From assembly GCA_022824525.1 (NCBI GenBank), contig JAJDZT010000044.1, positions 18,194 to 82,193 of the forward strand: 64,000 nt of DNA, written 5' to 3'. Positions within the stretch are counted from its first letter, which is position 1. The number at the start of each line of letters is the position of its first letter. A program made the position numbers and the translations under genes. The notes beneath the pieces were generated by a model. That model was not told where the DNA came from and did not search any database. It saw nothing but the letters and a program-made list of their open reading frames with translations. This DNA comes from Silicimonas sp. Its GTDB lineage: Bacteria > Pseudomonadota > Alphaproteobacteria > Rhodobacterales > Rhodobacteraceae. Positions 9,849 through 18,739 of this stretch are shown here, piece by piece.

Positions 9849-10898
9849 TCAGTAAGGCATTGGATGGTCTCGGTGTGCTTTTGAGAGCGCAGCGCTTAAC
9901 TCTTCGGTCACTTTCTCGTCCTTCCCGGCCACGATGTGGGCCAATTGATCAATGGTGGAAGCACCAAAAATCGGGATGGTCGGAAAAGGCCGCTCCACAC
10001 ACCAGGCAAGCGCCATGTGGACCGGGTCGATCCCATGGTCACGCGCGATTTTGACATAGGCGTCGGCCGCCGCGAAGGCATTGGGGCGAACGCGTCCGCC
10101 CAACGTATCCGAATACGTGATGCGCGAGCCCGCAGGTTTTGCACCGCCTGAATACTTGCCCGTCAGAAGCCCAGTGGCGAGCGGCGAGAATGCCAGCAGT
10201 GTAACGTCTTCCTGATAACCAACCTCTGCCAGATCGGTGTCGTAGTGGCGGCACATGAGCGAATATTCATTCTGGATGGCAGCGACCCTTGGACCGCCGG
10301 TTTTTTCTGCGGCATCCAGCCAACGCAACGTACCCCAGGCAGTTTCGTTGGAAAGACCGAAAGCGCGAATTTTGCCTTCTTTCACCAGGTCGCCAAGAAC
10401 CTCCAATGTCGCCTCAAAATTGTCGAGGGTTTCAGATGCGGGAGGTTGCTCGCGGGGATCAAAATGCCAATTCCTCCGAAAATGGTAGTGGGCGCGGTTG
10501 GGCCAGTGAAACTGATAAAGATCGACGTAGTCGGTCTGAAGGCGCCGCAGGTTTCCCTCCAGCACTTCGCGCACGGTGTCGGGACCGATTCCTTTTCCAT
10601 CCCGCAGTTCCGAGCGTTTTCCCGAATGTTTGGTCGCAATGATCCACTTGTCGCGTTTGCCAGATTTGGCAATCCAGTTGCCAATGATGGTTTCCGTCAG
10701 GCCCGCCGTTTCCAAGCGAACCGGGTTGACCGGGTACATCTCGGCGGTGTCCATGAAATCGAGCCCGGCTTCCATGGCCAGATCGATCTGCGCATGCGCC
10801 TCTTCTTCAGAGGTCTGTGTGCCCCAAGTCATCGTACCAAGACAGTAATTCTGAACCTTGATTCCACTTCGCCCCAGTTCCACTTGATGCATCTGCAC
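9849..10898 (-). CDS. Aldo/keto reductase (Tas-like)
   Basis: 349 residues. The catalytic tetrad is visible: D50 and Y55 in FMDTAEMY, K90 in IIATKHSG and H131 in YQFHWPNR. The length and the HWPNR segment match the Tas-like subgroup, NADPH-dependent reductases of carbonyl compounds. A second ATG two codons in is possible. Divergent from the imuA-like gene. Confidence 0.95.
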   Translation of the reverse strand: MQMHQVELGRSGIKVQNYCLGTMTWGTQTSEEEAHAQIDLAMEAGLDFMDTAEMYPVNPVRLETAGLTETIIGNWIAKSGKRDKWIIATKHSGKRSELRDGKGIGPDTVREVLEGNLRRLQTDYVDLYQFHWPNRAHYHFRRNWHFDPREQPPASETLDNFEATLEVLGDLVKEGKIRAFGLSNETAWGTLRWLDAAEKTGGPRVAAIQNEYSLMCRHYDTDLAEVGYQEDVTLLAFSPLATGLLTGKYSGGAKPAGSRITYSDTLGGRVRPNAFAAADAYVKIARDHGIDPVHMALAWCVERPFPTIPIFGASTIDQLAHIVAGKDEKVTEELSAALSKAHRDHPMPY

Positions 10899-11006
10899 TC
10901 TCCTTGTCGTGCCGCAGGTCTACCCCCCGGTCCGGCGAAGGCCAAGACAGTTTCCGGCCGAGGCGAGTGGGAGTTTCTTGCGTGTGCTTCCAATCAAAAC
11001 AGTTGA

Positions 11007-11021
11007 GAACAAAAATAGAAC
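11007..11021. promoter_or_regulatory. SOS (LexA) box, alphaproteobacterial type
   Basis: GAAC-AAAAATA-GAAC, an exact GAAC-N7-GAAC direct repeat, the LexA site known from Rhodobacter and other alphaproteobacteria. It ends 16 bases before the ATG at 11038, so it should control the imuA-like gene. It also shows that the longer open frame starting at 10909 is not the real gene start. Confidence 0.8.
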
Positions 11022-11037
11022 ATTCTACAGTACAAAG

Positions 11038-11652
11038 ATGACCGCACCTGCCGCTGCCCACATTCTGACGCGCACGTCACACCGCCGCCCAGGAGCTGCG
11101 CCTGTGGCATTTCTGGGCGATCTCACGGTTGACCGCGCCCGCGTGCATGAATTCTGCGGCGCAGCCCGGCGACGTCTGGCTCTGAAGCTGGCAAGCGCAC
11201 TGACAGGACCCGTATTCTGGATACGCCCTGCTTGGGAGGCGGCACAGCTTCATGCTGAGGGGATGGTTGGCCTTGCCGACCCATCACGCTTCATTTTCAT
11301 GACACCGAAGCGGGCTGAAGACCTTCTTTGGACCATGGAGGAAGCTCTGCGTGCAGGGCTTGTCCCCCTTGTCGTGGCTGACCTGCCCGGTCCACCTGGC
11401 TTAACAGCCGTACGACGACTGCATCTGGCGGCCGAAACCGGAGCAAAGGAAGGACGCACCGCACCTGTTGGCCTTCTGCTCACACCAGAAAATGGAGGTG
11501 CTCCCGGCGTGGAAAGCCGCTGGTCTCTAGCACCGCGACACGGACCGGGCGGAGACATGGCATGGTCACTCTCACGCCTCCGCGCCCGGATGCAGCCCGA
11601 AAAAAGCTGGGCGTTGTCAGGGCCGGAAATGGCAGCTGACACCCCAGTCTAG
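11038..11652 (+). CDS. ImuA-like DNA damage protein
   Basis: 204 residues. [11 protein letters not shown] followed by ALTGPVFWI, and later [21 protein letters not shown] and [24 protein letters not shown], are the landmarks of ImuA, a RecA-like accessory protein of the ImuB/DnaE2 mutagenic repair polymerase. The Walker A loop of RecA is not recognisable, as usual for ImuA. An SOS box lies just upstream. The usual partners imuB and dnaE2 are not adjacent: the next gene is a convergent ialB-type gene whose stop is one base away. Confidence 0.8.
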   Translation: MTAPAAAHILTRTSHRRPGAAPVAFLGDLTVDRARVHEFCGAARRRLALKLASALTGPVFWIRPAWEAAQLHAEGMVGLADPSRFIFMTPKRAEDLLWTMEEALRAGLVPLVVADLPGPPGLTAVRRLHLAAETGAKEGRTAPVGLLLTPENGGAPGVESRWSLAPRHGPGGDMAWSLSRLRARMQPEKSWALSGPEMAADTPV

Positions 11653-11653
11653 A

Positions 11654-12289
11654 TTACTGAGAGTCGGTTTTCTCGGATTCCAGAAGCGCGTTATACCCGG
11701 CTGTAAAACCGGAAAGGGAAAGGCTTAGCTGAACAGTCTCATTCGGCGCAGCGGCAGGCACAATCGTGACATTCGCGGTTGCACCTTTGCGAAACGTATC
11801 CACTTCCTCTGCCGTCAGACCAATCCGCGAAAAGCACCCGACCTGGCTGCAGAAGGAGTAGGGATAGACCTTGGACTGGCCACCATCGACGGCAAGCCGA
11901 AGATTGGCCGTCAAAAGCGTTTCAAGTGGCGTGACGATATTCGCACCTGCCACGGCTTGTTGGCCCTCCGGCAGCGGGAAGAGGTTGAACTCGGCAACGG
12001 AAGTTCCTTCGCCATCACGCAACAACTGGTAGAGCTGGCAAATCTCATTATTGCCCTGTGCCTGGACACAACGCAGCTCCCAGTCGCCAAATGTGCCCTT
12101 CACGTACGGCTGGCTCACCTGCGATTCGGGGGCGCCCATGGAAAGGCCTGTCGCCTCCGCCGCATCGTTGGACTGTGTTTCTTCTGTAGCTTCGGCCGCT
12201 GCTGCGCCCTCTTCTGATGTCTGGGCAGACGCCACACCAGCGCTGGCAATCAGCGTTGCCATCATCAGAGATTTGATCAAGTTCCACAT
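11654..12289 (-). CDS. Invasion-associated locus B family protein
   Basis: 211 residues. Signal peptide (residues 1-22), an acidic alanine-rich linker to about residue 60, then an IalB-type domain with FGDWELRCVQ, NNEICQLYQ and a pair of cysteines in SFCSQVGCFSRIGLT. This is the periplasmic IalB fold found across alphaproteobacteria. Despite the name it occurs in free-living species and its role is unclear. Downstream it meets the imuA-like gene end to end. Confidence 0.92.
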   Translation of the reverse strand: MWNLIKSLMMATLIASAGVASAQTSEEGAAAAEATEETQSNDAAEATGLSMGAPESQVSQPYVKGTFGDWELRCVQAQGNNEICQLYQLLRDGEGTSVAEFNLFPLPEGQQAVAGANIVTPLETLLTANLRLAVDGGQSKVYPYSFCSQVGCFSRIGLTAEEVDTFRKGATANVTIVPAAAPNETVQLSLSLSGFTAGYNALLESEKTDSQ

Positions 12290-12371
12290 GACGTGACCCT
12301 CACTTGTTTCCGCTGCTCTACCACGGGCGCAATGGCGTGTCAGGATGCATTAAGGCCCACGCGCAAAGGCT

Positions 12372-12450
12372 TGCTCAGAAAAGAAAAGAGCCCGCAAGCG
12401 GGCCCTTTCCATTTCACTCCCTGCCGGACTGGCCGACTTATCATTGAGCG
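12372..12450 (-). ncRNA. Candidate small RNA B
   Basis: A leftward terminator (12378-12403) has no leftward gene directly upstream. A possible leftward promoter is TTGACG (12476-12481) - 17 bases - TACCGT (12453-12458), giving a transcript of about 70 bases. Its -10 is poor. It lies between the ialB start (12289) and the second orphan terminator. Confidence 0.25.
12378..12403 (-). terminator. Rho-independent terminator, leftward
   Basis: GCCCGC-AA-GCGGGC stem; read leftwards it is followed by CTCTTTTCTTTTC. It has no obvious leftward coding gene upstream. Confidence 0.6.
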
Positions 12451-12552
12451 GCACGGTATGCGGAGTCCCGCGACCCGTCAACAGTCTTTCGATCACATTT
12501 TTTCAAAGACTTGGCGACCGGAATTGTTCCGCCGACCCACACTTACCAACAG

Positions 12553-12640
12553 CAAGGAAAAAAGCCGCGCCATCAGGCGCGGCCAGTCAACAGGGAGGAA
12601 AAATCCCACGAGAAACTGAAAGATCCCGCAGAACCTCTTA
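12553..12640 (-). ncRNA. Candidate small RNA A
   Basis: A strong leftward terminator at 12555-12583 ends a transcript that cannot come from the rightward HerA-like gene. A possible promoter on the minus strand is TTAACC - 16 bases - TAAGAG (12635-12662). The roughly 80-base RNA would contain GGGA-TTTTTCC-TCCC, a small stem with a pyrimidine/CCTCCC loop side reminiscent of the anti-Shine-Dalgarno motifs of alphaproteobacterial small RNAs. Low certainty. Confidence 0.33.
12555..12583 (-). terminator. Strong Rho-independent terminator, leftward
   Basis: GCCGCGCC-ATCA-GGCGCGGC, an eight-base-pair stem followed leftwards by six T residues. An orphan with respect to coding genes. Confidence 0.75.
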
Positions 12641-12714
12641 TGGGGTAGCACAGATTGGTTAACGAGTTATTCTCGCCGGAATCGAGACCAAGGCTACCAC
12701 GAGAGGGACATCTT

Positions 12715-14256
12715 TTGGCTGACACCCTGTTTATCGGAGGCGGTGGCGAAGATTACGCATCGCCACAGGAACTCCTTCTGAAATACGCGAACCGGCATGG
12801 GTTGATCGCCGGGGCCACCGGTACGGGCAAAACCGTTACGCTTCAGATCATGGCAGAAGGGTTCTCATCCGTCGGCGTGCCGGTATTTCTGGCCGACGTC
12901 AAAGGGGATCTGTCAGGTTTGGCCAAGTCCGGAACGCCGGACTTCAAGCTGCACGACGCCTTCATGAAACGCGCCGGCACCATCCAGTTTGACGACTACA
13001 GCTACAATGATTTCCCCGTCACGTTCTGGGACCTTTATGGTGAACAGGGCCATCCGGTTCGAACAACAGTCGCCGAAATGGGGCCCTTGCTGCTTGCGCG
13101 CCTTCTCGAGTTGTCCGAGGCACAGGAAGGCGTTCTGAACATCGCGTTCAGAGTAGCTGATGAAGAGGGCCTGCCGCTCTTGGACCTGAAAGACCTGCAG
13201 GCAATGCTGGTATGGTTGGGCGAGCATCGTGAAACGATCTCTCTTCGCTACGGCAATATTTCGACCGCTTCGGTCGGCGCCATTCAACGCCAACTGCTGG
13301 TCCTCGAAAACCAGGGAGCGACACAGTTCTTCGGCGAGCCTGCCCTCGAACTGAGTGACATCATGCGAACCGACCCGGACGGTCGCGGTCGCATCAATAT
13401 CCTCGCGTCCGACAAACTGATGTCTGCGCCACGCCTTTATGCGACATCGCTTCTTTGGCTTTTGTCCGAACTTTTCGAGGAACTGCCAGAAGTGGGCGAT
13501 CCCGACAAACCGAAGCTCGTCTTCTTCTTTGACGAGGCACATCTTCTTTTCGATGACGCGCCGAAGGCACTGGTTGAGAAGGTCGAACAAGTTGCACGCC
13601 TGATCCGGTCCAAGGGCGTTGGGGTCTACTTTGTAACCCAGAACCCGGCAGACGTGCCGGAAGATATCCTCGGTCAGTTGGGCAATCGTGTGCAGCACGC
13701 TCTTCGCGCCTTCACACCGAAAGACCAAAAAGGTCTGAAACAGGCCGCCGAAACCTACCGCACCAACCCGCGTTTCTCGACCGAAGATGCGATCAAGGAA
13801 GTGGGCGTCGGTGAAGCCGTGACGTCGATGCTCGAATCCAAAGGTGCCCCGGGCATCGTCGAACGCACACTGATCCGGCCCCCATCGTCTCAGCTTGGCC
13901 CTATCACCAAATCCGAGAGGCAGGGTGTCATCGACACATCACCGATTGCAGGAAAGTACGAATCCGCAGTCGATCGGGAAAGCGCATACGAGGTGCTGCG
14001 CGGTCGTGCCGAACAAGCCGCCGCGGAGGCCGAAGAAGCGGAGCGGCTCGAAGAGGAAGCCGAGGCCGCCGAGCGTGAATTGAAAAAGGCCCGCCGTTAC
14101 GACGGCACACAAGTTGGGCGCTCCTCATCGCGCAGCAAAACAAGTTCCAAGGGCTTCGGGGATCAGTTGACCAAGATGGTCGTAAAGGAACTGACGGGTA
14201 CGACCGGGCGCCGCATCGTGCGCGGAATTCTTGGAGGGCTTTTCAAAGGGCGCTAG
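12715..14256 (+). CDS. HerA-like ATPase, DUF853 (YjgR-like)
   Basis: 513 residues. Walker A GATGTGKT (about residues 33-40), Walker [16 protein letters not shown] (about 268-282), and the [17 protein letters not shown] region, as in DUF853/YjgR ATPases related to HerA/FtsK. A charged coiled coil (about residues 435-470) precedes a basic C-terminal tail. The start is a TTG at 12715 with GAGAGGG eight bases upstream; family members begin at this [11 protein letters not shown] segment. The biological role is not known; polA follows on the same strand. Confidence 0.92.
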   Translation: MADTLFIGGGGEDYASPQELLLKYANRHGLIAGATGTGKTVTLQIMAEGFSSVGVPVFLADVKGDLSGLAKSGTPDFKLHDAFMKRAGTIQFDDYSYNDFPVTFWDLYGEQGHPVRTTVAEMGPLLLARLLELSEAQEGVLNIAFRVADEEGLPLLDLKDLQAMLVWLGEHRETISLRYGNISTASVGAIQRQLLVLENQGATQFFGEPALELSDIMRTDPDGRGRINILASDKLMSAPRLYATSLLWLLSELFEELPEVGDPDKPKLVFFFDEAHLLFDDAPKALVEKVEQVARLIRSKGVGVYFVTQNPADVPEDILGQLGNRVQHALRAFTPKDQKGLKQAAETYRTNPRFSTEDAIKEVGVGEAVTSMLESKGAPGIVERTLIRPPSSQLGPITKSERQGVIDTSPIAGKYESAVDRESAYEVLRGRAEQAAAEAEEAERLEEEAEAAERELKKARRYDGTQVGRSSSRSKTSSKGFGDQLTKMVVKELTGTTGRRIVRGILGGLFKGR

Positions 14257-14398
14257 GGGCAAGACGTCACCGCCACCGTACCATTCGGCGCCGGCTGTAA
14301 TGGCACCTGTCCGATGCGACAGAAGCCGTAAGCCCACTCGCCAAAATCAAAGCTCTCATGTATCCCACCAGTCGACACACCGAAGATGGGGGAAGCAC

Positions 14399-17203
14399 AT
14401 GGGAGAGGGCACTTTCGGCAAGGGATGCCACCTGAGCCTCATCGACGGGTCGGCATTCATCTTTCGGGCCTATCATGCCTTGCCGCCGCTCACGCGGAAA
14501 ACGGATGGCCTCCCCGTGGGTGCCGTCTCCGGCTTCGTCAATATGCTTTGGAAAATGGTTGAGGATAACAAAGGCCCGGATGCACCCACACATGTGGCCG
14601 TTGTATTCGACAAAGGCTCCCACACCTTTCGGAACGATCTTTATGACCAGTACAAGGCCAATCGGGACGAGATGCCCGAGGACCTGCGCCCGCAGATACC
14701 TCTGACACGAGACGCCACACGGGCCTTCAACATCGCATGTCTTGAAACCGAAGGCTTCGAAGCCGACGACATCATCGCCACTTTGGCCCGCCAGGCCCGG
14801 GAGGCCGGCGGACGGGTAACAATCGTCTCCTCCGACAAGGACCTGATGCAATTGGTGGGCGACTGTGTGGAAATGTTCGACGCCATGAAGAACACCCGGA
14901 TTGGTGTTGAAGGTGTCGAAGAAAAGTTTGGGGTCGCCCCGGACAAAGTCATCGACGTCCAGGCGCTTGCAGGCGACAGCGTCGACAACATACCGGGCGC
15001 GCCTGGCATCGGGGTGAAAACAGCGGCGCTCCTGATCAACGAGTACGGTGATCTCGATACACTCCTCGCGCGCGCAGAGGAGATCAAGCAACCCAAACGC
15101 CGCCAGACCTTGATCGACAATGCTGACCAGATCCGGTTGTCGCGACAACTTGTGACGCTCGATCAGAACATGGATCTCCCGTACGATCTCGACAGCCTCG
15201 AGGTGAAAGATGCCGAAGCAGATACGCTTCTGGAGTTTCTGACGGCGATGGAGTTCCGCACGATCACAAGACGTGTGGCCGAAGCCCTTGGCGCAGAAGT
15301 CCCGGTCATTGAAGACACCCCAGCGCCAGAGTCAGGCGACGCAGAAGAAGCCGCCCTGCCCTTCGATCATGACAAATATGTCCAAGTCTCTGACAAGGCG
15401 GCCCTCTCGCATTGGATCGAACGGGCCGAGGCCCGCGGATGGGTGGCCGTCGATACGGAGACCACCGGTCTGAACGAGATGATAGCCGAGTTGGTGGGTG
15501 TTTCGCTGTCCGTGGAACCCGGTGAAGCCGCCTACATCCCGCTAACCCACAAATCTTCCGCTGAAGACGGGTTGTTCGGATCCGACGCGCTGGCCGAAGG
15601 TCAGATGCCCCTCGAAGAAGCGCTCGCACTTCTGAAACCTCTGCTGGAGGATCCGAGCGTGATGAAGATCGGGCAGAACATGAAGTATGACGCAAAGATT
15701 TTTGCGCGATACGGAATAGATGTCGCGCCAATCGACGACACGCTGCTCATGTCCTACGCCATGAATGCTGGTCTCCACAATCATGGCATGGATATCCTTT
15801 CAGAACGATATCTCGGGCACCATCCCATTGAAATCAAATCTCTTCTGGGAACTGGGAAAAGCCAGATCACCTTTGATCGGGTCCCGGTGGAAGATGCTGT
15901 GAAATACGCTGCGGAAGACGCGGACATTACGCTTCGCCTTTGGCAGAACTTCAAACCGGGTCTGCACAAGAAAAGCGTCACCACCGTCTACGAGACCCTC
16001 GAACGCCCACTCGTGCCAGTGCTGGCAGAGATGGAAATGGCGGGCATAAAAGTGGATCGCGACGTCTTGTCCCGCATGTCGAACGCCTTTGCACAGAAGA
16101 TGGCTCAGCTCGAGGACGAGATTCATGAACTCGCGGGCGAGAAGTTCAATGTCGGCAGTCCGGCGCAACTTGGGGACATTTTGTTCGAGAAGATGGAACT
16201 GCCTGGAGGCAAGAAAGGCAAAACCGGGAAATACGGAACGCCTGCCGATGTTCTTGAAGACCTGGCCACTGAGCACGAACTGCCCGGTCGTGTTTTGGAC
16301 TGGCGGCAGGTCCAGAAATTGAAGTCGACATACACCGACGCGCTTCAAGACCATATCAACGCAGACACGGGCCGCGTGCACACGTCCTACTCCATTGCCG
16401 GCGCAAATACGGGGCGTCTGGCCTCAACAGACCCCAACCTGCAGAATATTCCAGTCAGAACGGAAGAAGGGCGCCGCATTCGGGAAGCCTTTGTCGCAAC
16501 GGAAGGGCATACACTCGTCAGCCTCGATTACTCCCAGATCGAACTTCGCATTCTGGCGCACATAGCCGGGATCGAAGCGTTGAAGGACGCGTTTCGAGAC
16601 GGGCAGGACATCCATGCGGCAACCGCCTCCGAGATGTTCAACGTGCCACTCGAAGAGATGACGCCTGATGTCCGCCGACAGGCCAAGGCCATCAATTTCG
16701 GAGTGATCTACGGCATTTCCGGCTTCGGGCTGGCCCGTAACCTGAGAATTCCGCGCGCCGAGGCGCAAGAGTTCATTGATCGATACTTCGAGCGCTTCCC
16801 CGGCATCAGAACCTACATGGACGACACGGTGGCCTTCGCGAAAGAACACGGTCATGTCGAAACGCTTTTCGGACGCAAGATTCACACGCCCGAAATCAAC
16901 AATCGCGGTCCCCACGCAGGCTTCGCCAAGCGTGCCGCGATCAATGCGCCTATTCAGGGCACGGCGGCAGATATGATACGGCGCGCCATGATCAGGATGC
17001 CCGCAGCCATCGAAAAGCTGCCTGCCAAAATGCTTTTGCAGGTCCACGACGAACTACTGTTCGAAGTGGAGGACAGCGCCGTCGATGATCTGATCGGAAA
17101 AGCGCGCGAGGTAATGGAGACTGCCGCAGATCCGGCCGTGAAACTGGACGTGCCTCTCGTCGTAGATGCCGGAAAGGGCAGGAACTGGGCCGAGGCACAT
17201 TAA
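14399..17203 (+). CDS. polA: DNA polymerase I
   Basis: 934 residues. The N-terminal 5'-3' exonuclease domain (about residues 10-300) has LIDGSAFIFRAYHA and ETEGFEADDIIA. The 3'-5' proofreading domain (about 340-540) keeps the VAVDTETTGL metal site, so it looks active. The polymerase domain (about 550-934) has LVSLDYSQIELR (motif A), RRQAKAINFGVIYG (motif B) and LLQVHDELLFEV (motif C). Fills gaps and removes RNA primers. The ATG at 14399 follows GGGGGAAG; the frame is open further upstream but that part is not polymerase sequence. Confidence 0.98.
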   Translation: MGEGTFGKGCHLSLIDGSAFIFRAYHALPPLTRKTDGLPVGAVSGFVNMLWKMVEDNKGPDAPTHVAVVFDKGSHTFRNDLYDQYKANRDEMPEDLRPQIPLTRDATRAFNIACLETEGFEADDIIATLARQAREAGGRVTIVSSDKDLMQLVGDCVEMFDAMKNTRIGVEGVEEKFGVAPDKVIDVQALAGDSVDNIPGAPGIGVKTAALLINEYGDLDTLLARAEEIKQPKRRQTLIDNADQIRLSRQLVTLDQNMDLPYDLDSLEVKDAEADTLLEFLTAMEFRTITRRVAEALGAEVPVIEDTPAPESGDAEEAALPFDHDKYVQVSDKAALSHWIERAEARGWVAVDTETTGLNEMIAELVGVSLSVEPGEAAYIPLTHKSSAEDGLFGSDALAEGQMPLEEALALLKPLLEDPSVMKIGQNMKYDAKIFARYGIDVAPIDDTLLMSYAMNAGLHNHGMDILSERYLGHHPIEIKSLLGTGKSQITFDRVPVEDAVKYAAEDADITLRLWQNFKPGLHKKSVTTVYETLERPLVPVLAEMEMAGIKVDRDVLSRMSNAFAQKMAQLEDEIHELAGEKFNVGSPAQLGDILFEKMELPGGKKGKTGKYGTPADVLEDLATEHELPGRVLDWRQVQKLKSTYTDALQDHINADTGRVHTSYSIAGANTGRLASTDPNLQNIPVRTEEGRRIREAFVATEGHTLVSLDYSQIELRILAHIAGIEALKDAFRDGQDIHAATASEMFNVPLEEMTPDVRRQAKAINFGVIYGISGFGLARNLRIPRAEAQEFIDRYFERFPGIRTYMDDTVAFAKEHGHVETLFGRKIHTPEINNRGPHAGFAKRAAINAPIQGTAADMIRRAMIRMPAAIEKLPAKMLLQVHDELLFEVEDSAVDDLIGKAREVMETAADPAVKLDVPLVVDAGKGRNWAEAH

Positions 17204-17343
17204 TTTCTGTGCAGAAATTGACCTCTCATGATCAGAAAATCGTAACTTTTGTGCAGAACCGCAAAGATCGAACTCGCAATTTCCAGTGATTTCACCTTTT
17301 TTTCGCCACATTAGAGATTCTTTCTTGACATAATCTGCACAAA
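17202..17343. promoter_or_regulatory. Cluster of TGTGCAGA motifs downstream of polA
   Basis: A perfect palindrome AATTTCTG-TG-CAGAAATT covers 17202-17219, overlapping the polA stop codon. TTTGTGCAGA recurs at 17248-17257, and its reverse complement at 17334-17343, overlapping the spacer of a possible promoter (TTGACA at 17325). Three related sites in an AT-richer stretch suggest a regulator binding region for the following transcript. Confidence 0.4.
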
Positions 17344-17359
17344 CACTGCACATTGCACA

Positions 17360-17470
17360 TGTGGTTGGTGAATTGGGGGGTAACGAGTTCGTTGTGCGAA
17401 TTCTTTTTTGAGTGAGAGGGCTGCTTTTCCAGCTCGATAGCGGTCTGCTTCGCGGCAGACCGCTATTTTA
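17360..17470 (+). ncRNA. Candidate small RNA between polA and ACT gene
   Basis: A good -35 TTGACA (17325-17330), a 17-base spacer and a weak -10 (17348-17353) precede about 110 bases that end in a strong terminator (17439-17470). No convincing protein is encoded; an 18-codon ATG frame beginning at 17359 (Trp-containing, ends in TGA) is the only short option and could be a leader peptide. A promoter and terminator around a non-coding stretch point to a small RNA. Confidence 0.42.
17439..17470 (+). terminator. Rho-independent terminator
   Basis: AGCGGTCTGC - six bases - GCAGACCGCT, a ten-base-pair stem followed by ATTTTA. It lies 235 bases past the polA stop, so it may end the candidate small RNA, the polA transcript, or both. 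Confidence 0.72.
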
Positions 17471-17588
17471 CTTTCAAACGCGGTGTTCTTGCCATAACGA
17501 CCACATCCGGTGAAACTGCCCTCGAAAACAATGAAGGGGCACGTCCCTCATGGAAAGCGGCACCCGGCCCGTGAAGGGCACAAGGAAG

Positions 17589-17978
17589 ATGATCGCGAGC
17601 ATGACCCCGGTGCTTCAGCCCGGCATATTCGTGTTTTGCTCCATGCTGCACAATGACGATGCGAAAGCGGCCCTGCGTTTGGCGCGGGGATCCTTTGCCG
17701 AAGATGAAGGCATGTCACTCATCCTGCCAAAGGAAGATGCCGACAAACTGGGCCTGACCTACGACACCGAAATGAAGCAGATCACTCTGATGGTGTTCTC
17801 CTCGATCACCGGAGTGGGCCTGATGGCGGCCGTTACGAAGGAACTTGCGCGGGAAAAGATCCCGGCCAACGTCGTCGCCGCCACGCAACATGACCACGTC
17901 TTCGTCCCGTCGAAACACGCGGAGCGCGCCATGTCTTTGATGCGCGACCTTCAAGCGCGCGCACGTGACGAAGACTGA
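17589..17978 (+). CDS. ACT domain protein
   Basis: 129 residues. Most of the protein looks like one or two small ligand-binding ACT-like modules (PGIFVFCSM near the start, TGVGLMAAVTKELAREKIPANVVAATQHDHVFVP near the end). Proteins of this kind bind amino acids or act as small regulators. The start at 17589 follows CAAGGAAG; an in-frame ATG at 17550 lacks such a site. The stop lies within the next gene, so the two are co-transcribed. Confidence 0.82.
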   Translation: MIASMTPVLQPGIFVFCSMLHNDDAKAALRLARGSFAEDEGMSLILPKEDADKLGLTYDTEMKQITLMVFSSITGVGLMAAVTKELAREKIPANVVAATQHDHVFVPSKHAERAMSLMRDLQARARDED

Positions 17979-18534
17979 CGCGCCGCATATTGAGGTCAGG
18001 AGCCTCGACGAACTCCGCGCTTGGTTGCGCGATAATCACGAAACTTCCCCGTCGGTATGGCTGGTTACCTATAAAAAACCGCATGAAGCCTACATCAACT
18101 GGGGTGACGTGGTCGCCGAACTTCTCTGTTGGGGATGGGTAGACAGCGCCGTGCGCGGGATCGATGACGCCCGTTACAAACACCTTGTCTCACCGAGGAA
18201 GGAAACGTCGGCCTGGTCAGCAGTGAACAAGGCGCTTGTTGCAAGAATGCGGAAAGAAAAACGTATGCAACCCGCCGGAGAGGCCAAGATTGCGACCGCG
18301 AAGGCAAACGGCATGTGGACCTTCCTTGATGACGTTGAACGACTGGAGGTGCCCGGGGATCTTGCCGAAGCCCTCGGCGACGCTCGGCCCAATTGGGACG
18401 GCTGGTCAAAGTCCATTCGTCGCGGGTGGCTGGAAAAGATCAAGTGGGCCAGGACGACACCAACCCGAGAAAAGCGCATCGCCGCCTGCGCAGACGCGGC
18501 ACGCAGCAATCTGAAGAATGGAGGTCTGCGCTGA
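17965..18534 (+). CDS. YdeI/OmpD-associated family protein
   Basis: 189 residues, GTG start overlapping the ACT gene by 14 bases. YdeI-type features include SVWLVTYKK, WGDVVAELLCWGWVDS and a C-terminal REKRIAACADAARSNLKNG. Family members have been linked to bacteriocin or peptide resistance in some bacteria; the biochemical activity is not known. Cytoplasmic, no signal peptide. Confidence 0.87.
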   Translation: MTKTDAPHIEVRSLDELRAWLRDNHETSPSVWLVTYKKPHEAYINWGDVVAELLCWGWVDSAVRGIDDARYKHLVSPRKETSAWSAVNKALVARMRKEKRMQPAGEAKIATAKANGMWTFLDDVERLEVPGDLAEALGDARPNWDGWSKSIRRGWLEKIKWARTTPTREKRIAACADAARSNLKNGGLR

Positions 18535-18624
18535 CACAGGTCTCCAGATTGGGAAGCGCTCGACGCTTTTGAACTGCCGGAAACAGAATTGCACCAGAAG
18601 AATGCGAAGCGGCCTCGAAAGGAG

Positions 18625-18690
18625 CTTCTTCCTGGCAAAAATATCCTGGGGGTGAGGCCCGAAACGGGCCGAGGGGGCAAAGCCCCCTTT
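18625..18690. repeat. Dispersed GC-rich hairpin repeat, copy 2
   Basis: Same order of blocks as 1504-1565: CTTCTTCCTGGC, TATCC-GGGGGTGAG, GCCCGAAACGGGC hairpin, then GGGGGCAAAGCCCCC hairpin and a TTTT tail. The second hairpin plus T run could also work as a rightward terminator for the YdeI-family gene. It sits 50 bases before purL. Confidence 0.78.
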
Positions 18691-18739
18691 TCCCTCCCGC
18701 GTCGCTCTTCTATGAAGCCAGCGTTACGCCGGGGGACCT

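Noticed and set aside
10909..11037. 43-codon extension of the imuA-like gene
   Set aside because: It would contain the SOS box and the promoter; homology-like sequence starts after 11038.
14231..14398. 56-codon upstream extension of polA
   Set aside because: Overlaps the end of the HerA-like gene and has no polymerase-like sequence; a ribosome site sits before 14399.
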